From Bacteroidetes bacterium UBA7662 (GTDB lineage Bacteria > Bacteroidota > Bacteroidia > UBA7662): a DNA stretch of 64,000 bases. The stretch covers positions 140,857 through 204,856 of the forward strand of contig DLHS01000007.1 of the NCBI GenBank assembly GCA_002483345.1, written 5' to 3'. Positions 54,542-61,823 of this stretch are shown in pieces. A program made the position numbers and the translations under genes. The notes beneath the pieces were generated by a model. It searched no databases. It saw only the letters and a list, made by a program, of their open reading frames with translations, and was not told where the DNA came from. Each line of letters starts with the position of its first letter. The first letter of the stretch is position 1.

Positions 54542-54575
54542 GGCATTTTAAAACGACAGAAACAAAACAGAATAA

Positions 54576-55550
54576 ATGGAAATACTTTTAACTCATATAA
54601 TTTTAGGCATCGGACTTTTTTTTCTAATCAATTGGATAGGCAAACACTCCTACTCAATTGGCTATATGGAAATATCTATATTCGTTAAGACCGAAGAAGC
54701 GCCAGCATTGAATTTTCTCATACGTGTCCTGACACCAATCGTTTACATAATAATTGTTTCGACAACTTTATATTATTTCGGACTAGACAAATATGTTTGG
54801 AACATTTATTTGGTTAACATCTATTATATCGTTTTCAGGCTGCTATTCAATTTGGCTACCAATCGTGGACTTTTACTTAATTGGTATAGACAATTTTTAT
54901 ATTGGACAGCGATTGTTGTAATATCATTTTTTACATACGAGAAACTAATTAAAGTAAAAGCAAACGTTTTACCCGACTTCACAACTGTAGCAAACGAACT
55001 TTGGATAATAATCTTGATTTTCATTTTTCAGGTATCTAACAACTTGCGTTTTTCACAGGAAGCAACACAGAAACGAAAAGAAAATTATTTAAAAAGTAGA
55101 TACCAGTATTTTAAAAGGAATTACGGACAACTTATCAAGGAATTGACAAACAATGAGATTCTTGAAAGTATAGTTTATGCAGTAATAATCTACGAAGACT
55201 TTAATAGACCAAAAATTGCAAGACAAATTGAAAATTTAAAATTCAAAGTAACAAATAGACCTCATACATTAGGCGTTATGCAAGTAAGGTCTGACAGATT
55301 AATAAGTGATGTTGAGAGTGTTCGACTTGGAACTGAAAAAATTGTCAAAGCCTACAAAAAATACATTGAAAAACTCACGGAAACAGATGAATCGTTTTAC
55401 GAATGGACCGCAAAAAATTCAATCATTGAAGACTATAACGCAGGCTCAAGTTACAGCTCAGAAGTAAGTGAATTAGCCGACATAATAAAAAACACATTTT
55501 ATAAAGACACGAATGACACTCTTGACTCAGATAAGAAAAACGCACTATAA
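54576..55550 (+). CDS. Unknown membrane protein, cassette 5
   Basis: 324 residues. Five membrane helices lie in the first 150 residues (about 5-22, 48-68, 78-95, 103-122, 140-158). The rest is a lysine-rich cytoplasmic part with ENYLKSRYQYFKRNYGQLIK and NEILESIVYAVIIYEDFNRP. No family recognised. AT-rich. The 'VIIYEDFNRP' segment suggests a relation to lysozyme-like or peptidoglycan-type transporters only in a superficial way, so I do not name a function. Confidence 0.6.
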   Translation: MEILLTHIILGIGLFFLINWIGKHSYSIGYMEISIFVKTEEAPALNFLIRVLTPIVYIIIVSTTLYYFGLDKYVWNIYLVNIYYIVFRLLFNLATNRGLLLNWYRQFLYWTAIVVISFFTYEKLIKVKANVLPDFTTVANELWIIILIFIFQVSNNLRFSQEATQKRKENYLKSRYQYFKRNYGQLIKELTNNEILESIVYAVIIYEDFNRPKIARQIENLKFKVTNRPHTLGVMQVRSDRLISDVESVRLGTEKIVKAYKKYIEKLTETDESFYEWTAKNSIIEDYNAGSSYSSEVSELADIIKNTFYKDTNDTLDSDKKNAL

Positions 55551-55679
55551 CACACGTTTGGCGTCATGCGGGGTGACGTGCTTACATTCAAGTTCAGTTT
55601 TCCAATTGGTCTTTTGTGCTGGGTTGACAGTTTTGTGCTCCGAAACCCGGCACTAACGCCAAGCGTGGGAACGTATCCG
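55546..55679 (+). repeat. attC site E (right core altered)
   Basis: R'' is CTATAAC (55545-55551), arms acgtttggcgt and acgccaagcgt pair exactly, but the right core is GTATCCG (55673-55679) and not GTTRRRY. The interior also diverges. The R'' matches cassette 5's own 5' end (GTTATAG). Confidence 0.65.
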
Positions 55680-55730
55680 TAATGCTTGAGGATACCGCTA
55701 ACCCGAAAATAACTGCAGGAAACCAATAAT

Positions 55731-56780
55731 ATGAGAAAGAAAGTTTTCAAACTTATTCAATATGCTTTGCTGTTGTGCGTAGCGGCCTACCTGCTTATAG
55801 CCTTCATACCAAGAACGTATGAGGTTCCTCCGCTACAAAAACGGGAAAGCACCCAATATTGGGATTTGCCCACAGGTTCAAAGATTGCCTACACCAGGGT
55901 AGCTGCCCAAGGTATCAGGAAACCGCATCCCATTATTTTTTTGCAAGGAGGACCTGGAGGATATATCTCCGACAGAAATATTGAAATATTAGCTCCGCTT
56001 TCAGAAGACGGCTACGATATTTATTTATATGACCAAATCGGCAGCGGGCATTCTGGCCGATTGGCAAACATCCGGGACTATACGGCCGACCGGCACAAAA
56101 AAGACCTGGAGGAAATTATCAAGAAGACAGGCGCAGCGCGTGTCATCCTGATCGGACAATCATGGGGTGCCATTCTGGCGACTTTGTTCATAGCCGACCA
56201 TCCGGAAAAAGTACAAAGGGTTATTTTCACCGGGCCAGGTCCTGTTTTACCCATGCGTCGGGAATTGCTAAGTATCCATCCACCCGACAGTTTAAACTTG
56301 AGGAAACCACCTTACTCGAACCAGGAGGCCAATGAGCAATCAAAAAACATCCGAACAGCTGTCGTTAGCTTTTGCGCAAAATTCTTCGGTATTAAACTTG
56401 CATCAGATCAAGAGGCAGATGACTTTCAAACGTATCTCGACACTGAATTGTGCAAAGCCACCGTTTGCGATACTTCAAAAGCATTAAAAGCGGAAGGTGG
56501 CGGCGGTTTTTACGTTCAGCTAATGACCGTGCGGAGCTTCCGCGAAATTAAAGATCCAAGACCCAAACTAACCGGCTCAAAAATTCCTGTGCTGATCATG
56601 AAAGGCCAGTGCGACAATCAGCCATGGGGCTTTGCGAAGGAGTATTCAGAGCTCTTTCCAAACTATCAATTGAAAATTATTCCCGATGCAGGACATTCCA
56701 TTTCAGTGGAGCAACCGGAGCTTTATCTAAAAACCATTCGTGACTTCCTGCATCAGGATATACATAATGGCAATCTTTAG
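55731..56780 (+). CDS. Alpha/beta hydrolase, proline-iminopeptidase-like
   Basis: 349 residues. N-terminal membrane helix (about 8-25), then a hydrolase fold: PIIFLQGGPGGYISD (oxyanion HGGP-like, about 66-80), IGQSWGAILATLF with the nucleophile Ser in G-Q-S-W-G (about 137), Asp near GQCDNQPWG (about 294) and His in DAGHSISVE (about 320). This matches prolyl aminopeptidase-type enzymes (S33 family). Its composition is core-like. It begins 58 bases after attC E and has no attC behind it. Confidence 0.85.
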   Translation: MRKKVFKLIQYALLLCVAAYLLIAFIPRTYEVPPLQKRESTQYWDLPTGSKIAYTRVAAQGIRKPHPIIFLQGGPGGYISDRNIEILAPLSEDGYDIYLYDQIGSGHSGRLANIRDYTADRHKKDLEEIIKKTGAARVILIGQSWGAILATLFIADHPEKVQRVIFTGPGPVLPMRRELLSIHPPDSLNLRKPPYSNQEANEQSKNIRTAVVSFCAKFFGIKLASDQEADDFQTYLDTELCKATVCDTSKALKAEGGGGFYVQLMTVRSFREIKDPRPKLTGSKIPVLIMKGQCDNQPWGFAKEYSELFPNYQLKIIPDAGHSISVEQPELYLKTIRDFLHQDIHNGNL

Positions 56781-57049
56781 CGGGCAACAGCAGGACCCGC
56801 TGACACGGGTGGTTGTTGCACAACCGTTCTGAAAACTAATGGCTGTATTTTGATCGGGTGATTATTTGGATTGGGGGGTAGTTAGTTTGAGAGAGTTGTT
56901 GACGTTTTTGTTGACGGCTTTTTTGATTAAGCTGCAGCTTTGGTATAAAAGCCAAACGGCCTACTTATCTTAGTTATAGAATGCAACCTAAGAATTCACC
57001 ATTACCCCAAAGCAATAAGCCTGAATCCCAGCTTAAAAAGACCGCTAAA

Positions 57050-57703
57050 ATGAACAATTTAGTTTTACTCCTCCTGATTCTCCTTCCGGGAGTTTCATTC
57101 GGGCAGCAGACCAAAAAGGTCAAAGACAAAGTAAATAATGAATCTTACTATGTCTTGAAATCAGATAATATCACTAAGCATGGGCTTTATCAGCAGTTCA
57201 GTTACAAAAATAAGCCCCTGGTTAAAGGCTTTTATAAACTCGGCGTTAAAGACAGCGTTTGGGAATGCTATGACTTTGCGGGAACCCTGACTTTAAAATA
57301 CGATTACACGAAGCAGGAAGTCGTATTCTATAAGCCAAGCGATGAGCATACGGTAAAAAAATACCGTATTGTAGGCGATAGCAGCAGTTTAAATCAGACT
57401 TTGAGTAGACCACCGATTTATCTGTATGGTGAAGACTGGTTCTTATTAGAACTTGGTAAAGGTACCCGATATCCTTCTGAAGCCAGAAATAACAGGAAAT
57501 CTGGTACCGTATATGTCAAATTTACCGTGGACAAATACGGTAAAACAGGAAACTACTATGTAGAAACTCCACTTGGTTTTGGACTTGATGAAGAAGCCAT
57601 CAGGGGATTAAAAAAGGTCCCTGACAATTGGTTGCCGGGCCAGGTAAATGGGCAGCCAGTTGACGTTGAAGTGGTTTACCCGATTAAATTTTCCCTTAGA
57701 TGA
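57050..57703 (+). CDS. TonB C-terminal domain protein
   Basis: 217 residues from ATG 57050 (a signal peptide MNNLVLLLLILLPGVSFGQ). The C-terminal 90 residues are the TonB_C fold: YPSEARNNRKSGTVYVKFTVD, then GFGLDEEAIRGLKKVPDNW and NGQPVDVEVVYPIKFSLR. It may be an accessory energy transducer or a periplasmic TonB-like protein lacking a membrane anchor. A longer frame from 56981 has no signal. Promoter-like region not resolved. Confidence 0.8.
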   Translation: MNNLVLLLLILLPGVSFGQQTKKVKDKVNNESYYVLKSDNITKHGLYQQFSYKNKPLVKGFYKLGVKDSVWECYDFAGTLTLKYDYTKQEVVFYKPSDEHTVKKYRIVGDSSSLNQTLSRPPIYLYGEDWFLLELGKGTRYPSEARNNRKSGTVYVKFTVDKYGKTGNYYVETPLGFGLDEEAIRGLKKVPDNWLPGQVNGQPVDVEVVYPIKFSLR

Positions 57704-57758
57704 TGACAATTTTTTAAGTGTAAGATTCTTATCTCCCTAAACCACCCCAAAGATACAC

Positions 57759-58400
57759 ATGCCCCACTCCCCAAAAGCCACCAACATCCTAACCCAAATC
57801 AACACCCAAACCAAGCTGGGTGACTTGCGGAAAATGGCTCAGGAGATCAAAAAGGATCCCGAACTGGTGATGGAACTGTGGTCGAGCGGGAAATTTTTGC
57901 CCAGGCAACTGGCCATTCTGATTATGGATGGTAAGCTGCTTTCACAGGAGTTGATTGATAAACTGGACCAGGACATGCAGAGGCACCCGCTGAAGGAGCG
58001 CAATCAACTCATCGACTGGCTGATGGCCAACCAGTTGGCTAAAGACAAAAAAACAATTGCCCTCATGGAATCGTGGGAGAACAGTCCTTCCAAACTGCAA
58101 AGGCGCATTTTCTGGTATTACCAGGCACGTTTGCGCTGGATGGGGCAGACACCTCCTCCCAACACTGGGGTATTACTCGCGGCCATCGAAAAACAAATAG
58201 CCGGTGAAGCCCCGGAAGTACAATGGGCCATGAATTTCACCGCCGGCTGGATCGGCGTTTTTGATAAACAGTACCGCGCACGTTGTATAGCAGTGGGGGA
58301 AAGCACCGGCCTGTATAAAGGCCAAATGGTATCGAAAGGGTGTACGCCCGATTATTTGCCTGAGTTTATTGCGATTGAAAGCGATAAAAGGAATTTGTAG
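57759..58400 (+). CDS. AlkD-like DNA alkylation repair (HEAT-repeat) protein
   Basis: 213 residues of helical repeats. Marks of the AlkD/AlkC family: LVMELWSSGKFLPRQLAILI (about 36-55), the glycosylase surface with W-x-x-x-R. The end has VQWAMNFTAGWIGVFD (about 164-179). AlkD enzymes flip out positively charged alkylated purines. I do not see the active-site Trp/Asp/Arg set clearly, so substrate is open. Composition is core-like. Confidence 0.75.
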   Translation: MPHSPKATNILTQINTQTKLGDLRKMAQEIKKDPELVMELWSSGKFLPRQLAILIMDGKLLSQELIDKLDQDMQRHPLKERNQLIDWLMANQLAKDKKTIALMESWENSPSKLQRRIFWYYQARLRWMGQTPPPNTGVLLAAIEKQIAGEAPEVQWAMNFTAGWIGVFDKQYRARCIAVGESTGLYKGQMVSKGCTPDYLPEFIAIESDKRNL

Positions 58401-58448
58401 GGAAATTTGAGTCCGGCCCAGCCGGCAGCAAAACGAAAAATCACCGGA

Positions 58449-58886
58449 ATGGAACCAAGAATAAGTGTGCTGACCATCGGCGCGGACGACCTGAACGCCA
58501 TGAAAAATTTTTACGGGCAGGTATTGGGCTGGACGACTGTAGCAGAGAACAACGACATCGTCTTTTATAAACTCAACGGCTTTTTACTGAGTATCTGCGA
58601 CAGAAAAATGCTGGCTGATTTTATCGGCGTGGATCCCAACGGACAGGGTTTCCGTTCTGTGACCATCGGCTATAATGTGGACAGCCAGGAAGAAGTTTTA
58701 GAACTATATGACCAGCTGAAAGACAAAGTGAAAATTTTGAAGCCGCCTACAGCACCACCCTTTGGTGGCCTTTTCTTTTACTTCGCCGACATAGAAGGAA
58801 ACATACTCGAAATTGCCCAAAATCCATTCATAACGCTCGACCAGGCCAAAAACGCGATCGACCACAAACCTATTGATCATTTATAA
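58449..58886 (+). CDS. VOC (glyoxalase/bleomycin-resistance) family protein
   Basis: 145 residues. One vicinal-oxygen-chelate repeat pair: ISVLTIGADDLNAMKNFYGQ (about 4-23), LGWTTVAENNDIVFYKL, and the metal Glu in YFADIEGNILEIAQN (about 119-133). VOC proteins are metalloenzymes or binding proteins. The start at 58449 removes an unlikely leader. It probably follows the AlkD-like gene in one unit (48 bp apart). Confidence 0.85.
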   Translation: MEPRISVLTIGADDLNAMKNFYGQVLGWTTVAENNDIVFYKLNGFLLSICDRKMLADFIGVDPNGQGFRSVTIGYNVDSQEEVLELYDQLKDKVKILKPPTAPPFGGLFFYFADIEGNILEIAQNPFITLDQAKNAIDHKPIDHL

Positions 58887-58959
58887 ACTGACCGTATAAC
58901 ACGGGCTTTCGTCTGGCGGACTACCCAGGGAGGAGGCTATCCGGGTTTGGCATTGGTTG

Positions 58960-59066
58960 CCGGTGTTTGGGTTTTGGTTGGTTTTGGGTAGATTGGATTT
59001 GAAATCTCCTTTACGTGGTATGCCGAATTTTGGAGGTGAAAAAGTTGCACATTGAACGGATTGGCA
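58960..59066 (+). promoter_or_regulatory. attI-like leader, copy 3 (diverged)
   Basis: It shares ggttttgggtagattgg, tttgaaatc and tggaggtgaaaaagttgc with copies 1 and 2. GGAGGTG is at 59032-59038. The core reads ATTGGC (59060-59065) and not GTTAGC. A TTG at 59052 opens a short frame whose TGA (59076-59078) overlaps the ATG of the next gene (59075) as ATGA; a TTG at 59045 is in frame with that gene. Confidence 0.55.
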
Positions 59067-59074
59067 GCAAGGCA

Positions 59075-59773
59075 ATGACGACGACAACCAACGACAATAT
59101 GACAAGAAACATTCAAGAAATTGCACCTTTGTTGGCCGACCATTTTGTGAACATTGAAAGCGACTCAACGACTTTTGAAGAGAACAGTAAATTAGTTGCT
59201 GATAATGCACAACGTCTCGGACTTTATCACAAGTATTTAGGACTGCTTCATGACAGTTGGTTTATTAAGACAGATATCACCGCTGACAAATTCTCAATTA
59301 CTCTCAACGACTTTACAGTCCATGTTTTTTCAGACGTAATTGTTGACAAGAAAAAATTAAAAATTGACCATAATAGACTCGTTTTTCCTGTTCAAATTGA
59401 CTTTGTGACAACGAACCTGACATTCAACACGGTGGATGAAGACGGCAACATTCAATGCATTGAGCCGACAACTATCAACGAATATCTTTATGAGCAAATT
59501 ATCTCAATTGACAACGACAAAATAGAAATCGGTTTGGTTGTTTGGAAAGAAGGCATTGACGATAAGCCAGGACAACATATTTTAATTTTGATGAGCATTA
59601 AAAGTATAATTCTAACAGAGTTTCAAGACAATGCCTGGACAGAAATATTTGGCAAAGCTTATGACAATTACTACAAGTATTTTAGAACGCAACGGGACAC
59701 TGGACGGTATTTATCTGACCAATTGAATTGTTACGAATTGTATAACGAATATGAAGGACAACTTAACCGCTGA
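59075..59773 (+). CDS. Unknown protein, cassette 6
   Basis: 232 residues. The N-terminus is Thr/Asn-rich (MTTTTNDNM); the rest is soluble, alternating beta/alpha, with IAPLLADHFVNIESDSTTF, KYLGLLHDSWFIKTDITAD and DKIEIGLVVWKEGIDDKPGQ. No family recognised. AT-rich. The start may be the in-frame TTG (59045), which would add residues from the leader. A second ATG at 59099 is also possible. Confidence 0.6.
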   Translation: MTTTTNDNMTRNIQEIAPLLADHFVNIESDSTTFEENSKLVADNAQRLGLYHKYLGLLHDSWFIKTDITADKFSITLNDFTVHVFSDVIVDKKKLKIDHNRLVFPVQIDFVTTNLTFNTVDEDGNIQCIEPTTINEYLYEQIISIDNDKIEIGLVVWKEGIDDKPGQHILILMSIKSIILTEFQDNAWTEIFGKAYDNYYKYFRTQRDTGRYLSDQLNCYELYNEYEGQLNR

Positions 59774-59789
59774 CAGAAGAAGTCCGGCA

Positions 59790-59920
59790 GGTAACAGGAG
59801 TTTGGCGCAATGGCTGGTGAAGTGGTTAATTGAGTATTCTACCTGGCATCAGCTTTTGTGGTGTATTAACAGGTTTGTATTCCAAAATCCGCCACAGCGC
59901 CAAGCGCCAAAACATTGGTG
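59790..59920 (+). repeat. attC site F (right core ATTGGT)
   Basis: 131 bp. Left ggtaacaggagtttggcgc, right gcgccaagcgccaaaacattggt; inner L boxes and the interior match sites A and C closely, but the R boxes are changed (GGTAAC and ATTGGT). The core ATTGG also ends leader copy 3. Confidence 0.7.
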
Positions 59921-59945
59921 TGCATTAAAAGGAATAACCACAAAC

Positions 59946-60896
59946 ATGAAAAATTGTATCATTTTAGTTGTTTTTTTATTTTCTATAATCAGCTGCAAAG
60001 AACAGGTGAGTAATATAAGCCATGACCCGACAAAAATCAGAACAAAAACTGAATACTCTTATCAGCACAAAAATGGACAGCTCAAAAGTCAAATGGAGAA
60101 AATTTATTTCTATAGGTCTGGCCAAATCATTGACTCTATCATAAACAGTACTAATTTCATCTACAACGAAAAAGGACTGAAAACTGAGGAGTTAACATTT
60201 CTGGCCGCTGAAGAAAATCCATTTATCAAGACCTTTAAATATAATCAGGATGACTCCTTAATATCGGAGCTGTATATTACCCCTGAGCAAGACACCCTGA
60301 CATGGCAAATTTTTGATTTCTTTCCTGATGGTAAGAAAATGGTTTTTTTTAGGTTCTTAAATCCGAAAGATGATTTTTTTCCTACAGCTACTGAATCAGC
60401 GAAGAATGTGACTTACGATACCGTATTCAGTAGATTTATTTATGAATATGAAAATGATGGTTGCAAAAAAAGAAACGAATTTGACATAAATGGTAATCTA
60501 ATCAAATCTGTATCCTTTGATTATCAAAATCAACAACTGAAGAAGGAATCGCATTATAATCACTTTGATAAAATCCTTACAAGAGAAAAGGTAAAAGTCT
60601 ACGACTATTCTAAATCGGATAGTATACCTGATTGGTACTCACTCAATGAAACAAACGACACCATTGAGTATTCCAAAAGTAATTTCAAGGCTGGCAGTCT
60701 TTTAAAGACAATTACTATGTATGAAAATGGCGAAGTCTGGCAAGAAGATATTTACGAGGACAACCTTCTAAAATTAATGACCAGCGAAATTCGAAATGTA
60801 AGTTCGTCAAAAATGTATTATCTGTTTGACTACTATGGTAACGGTGATTTAAAGAGTACGATAATTTACTCAGAAGATTTTGATGCACGCGAATAA
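59946..60896 (+). CDS. Lipoprotein with MORN-like (YwqK) repeats
   Basis: 316 residues. Lipobox SIISC (Cys about 17). The mature part has short repeats like YSYQHKNGQLKSQMEK, YFYRSGQIIDSIIN, MFENGE-like MYENGEVWQEDIYED, typical of MORN-variant/YwqK proteins. Starts 26 bases after attC F, in cassette position, but no attC follows. AT-rich. Function unknown. Confidence 0.65.
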   Translation: MKNCIILVVFLFSIISCKEQVSNISHDPTKIRTKTEYSYQHKNGQLKSQMEKIYFYRSGQIIDSIINSTNFIYNEKGLKTEELTFLAAEENPFIKTFKYNQDDSLISELYITPEQDTLTWQIFDFFPDGKKMVFFRFLNPKDDFFPTATESAKNVTYDTVFSRFIYEYENDGCKKRNEFDINGNLIKSVSFDYQNQQLKKESHYNHFDKILTREKVKVYDYSKSDSIPDWYSLNETNDTIEYSKSNFKAGSLLKTITMYENGEVWQEDIYEDNLLKLMTSEIRNVSSSKMYYLFDYYGNGDLKSTIIYSEDFDARE

Positions 60897-60903
60897 GCCT
60901 ATA

Positions 60904-61014
60904 AACGGCAGAACACCGGCACCTGACCAGTCTGTTCACTCTTCCCGGTGACATCTATCCAAAAATGCAACCTATGTTTGAAGATATAAGGGATTGTAAA
61001 AATGCGCCTTACAT
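60904..61014. repeat. Duplicated element, copy 1
   Basis: About 110 bp, over 85% alike by eye to 62473-62584. It holds a fragment matching the last codons of the anti-sigma gene (read in frame: KRQNTGT stop) and then ttcccggtgacatctatcc, tgcaacctatgtttgaag and ataagggattgtaaaa, a probable promoter (TGCAACC at 60966-60972). Confidence 0.7.
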
Positions 61015-61312
61015 TGACTTATTTACAGCTCAAGGCCACCAACCCCCGCTCCTCCAAAAAAACCGCTCCTCCCTGTGATTTTTCGAAAGGACCTGCGAAT
61101 AATGGGATAAACAAGTTTTACACCTGAAATCGCCCGATGAAGAAACTTAACATATATGCGGTCCTCGGTTTCCCTGTGGGAGGTGGCGCTTTCAAAGCCA
61201 TGCTGAAAAACCGTAACGGAGAAATGCAAAGCGTGGACAGGGATTCTCACCCGGATGTGGGGCATGACCCTCGATCCTTTACTTTTATCGGGAATTGGTT
61301 TTCAGCATGGTG
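61015..61312. other. Gap of about 300 bp before the second sigma gene
   Basis: Nothing certain. A 58-codon frame from the ATG at 61137 reaches the sigma gene start but shows no family features. The duplicated promoter is far (about 300 bases) from the ATG used for sigma, so an unusually long leader is possible. Confidence 0.4.
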
Positions 61313-61819
61313 ATGGATAAGCAAGCGCAAAAGCACCTTTTTGAAGGGATGATGGAGCAGCACAAGGGTATTTTGTGGAAGGTTGCCCGTGCGTACTGCC
61401 CGGATGAGGACGACCGGCAGGATCTGCTGCAGGAAATGATGATTCAGATCTGGCAGTCGGTGCACAAATACAACCACCAGTATAAAATCTCTACCTGGCT
61501 GTATCGCATCTCCCTGAATGTGGCGATCTCCTTTTACCGCAAAAGCGCTGCAAGAGCCGGGAAACATGCCGTACTGACGGAGCAGTTGATGGAAATACCC
61601 GTCGAAGACAAATCGGAAAAGGAAAGGCAGCTGACTTTATTGGAACAATTTATCAGCGAACTGAAAGAGATAGACAAAGCCCTCATGCTCCTGTATCTCG
61701 AAGACAAGAGCCACGCTGAAATAGCCGACATCCTGGGCATGTCGGTAAGCAACGTAGGGACCAGAATAGGGCGTATCAAAGACAAATTAAAAGAGCGGTT
61801 TTCACAACTTAAATCATAA
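61313..61819 (+). CDS. ECF sigma factor, second
   Basis: 168 residues. Region 2 with ILWKVARAYCPDEDDRQDLL, QEMMIQIWQSVHKYN and STWLYRISLNVAISFYRKS; region 4 with ALMLLYLEDKSHAEIADILG, MSVSNVGTRIGRIKDKLKE. I use the ATG at 61313 (MDKQAQKH), which gives the usual length; the frame is open further upstream. The membrane protein 5 bp downstream is its likely anti-sigma. The regulon probably includes the DUF4287 gene. Confidence 0.9.
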   Translation: MDKQAQKHLFEGMMEQHKGILWKVARAYCPDEDDRQDLLQEMMIQIWQSVHKYNHQYKISTWLYRISLNVAISFYRKSAARAGKHAVLTEQLMEIPVEDKSEKERQLTLLEQFISELKEIDKALMLLYLEDKSHAEIADILGMSVSNVGTRIGRIKDKLKERFSQLKS

Positions 61820-61823
61820 AACC

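Larger units (their letters stand above)
48838..59920 (+). mobile_element. Integron cassette array without integrase (CALIN-like), three blocks
   Basis: Six attC-like sites (131-134 bp) each sit directly behind a single gene on the plus strand. Between them lie short promoterless genes with low GC. Three copies of an attI-like leader (48850-, 52240-, 58960-) head three blocks. No tyrosine recombinase gene is in the window, so the integrase must be outside, elsewhere in the genome or lost. Block 1 has AlbA-like and GNAT cassettes, block 2 DUF4238 and two unknowns, block 3 one unknown. Genes between 55.7 and 58.9 kb have no attC and resemble the core genome in composition, so they may be insertions or old cassettes with lost sites. 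Confidence 0.7.

Noticed and set aside
56785..56835. Hairpin after the hydrolase gene (gcaaca / tgttgc, cccg / cggg) considered as a short attC
   Set aside because: No R-box pair GCTAAC/GTTAGC or L boxes, and much shorter than the other sites.
58893..58910. gtataacacgggc after the VOC gene, like the left half of an attC
   Set aside because: No matching right half could be found before leader copy 3.
61137..61311. 58-codon frame before the second sigma gene
   Set aside because: No family features and it overlaps the upstream reach of the sigma frame; kept only as a note on the gap.
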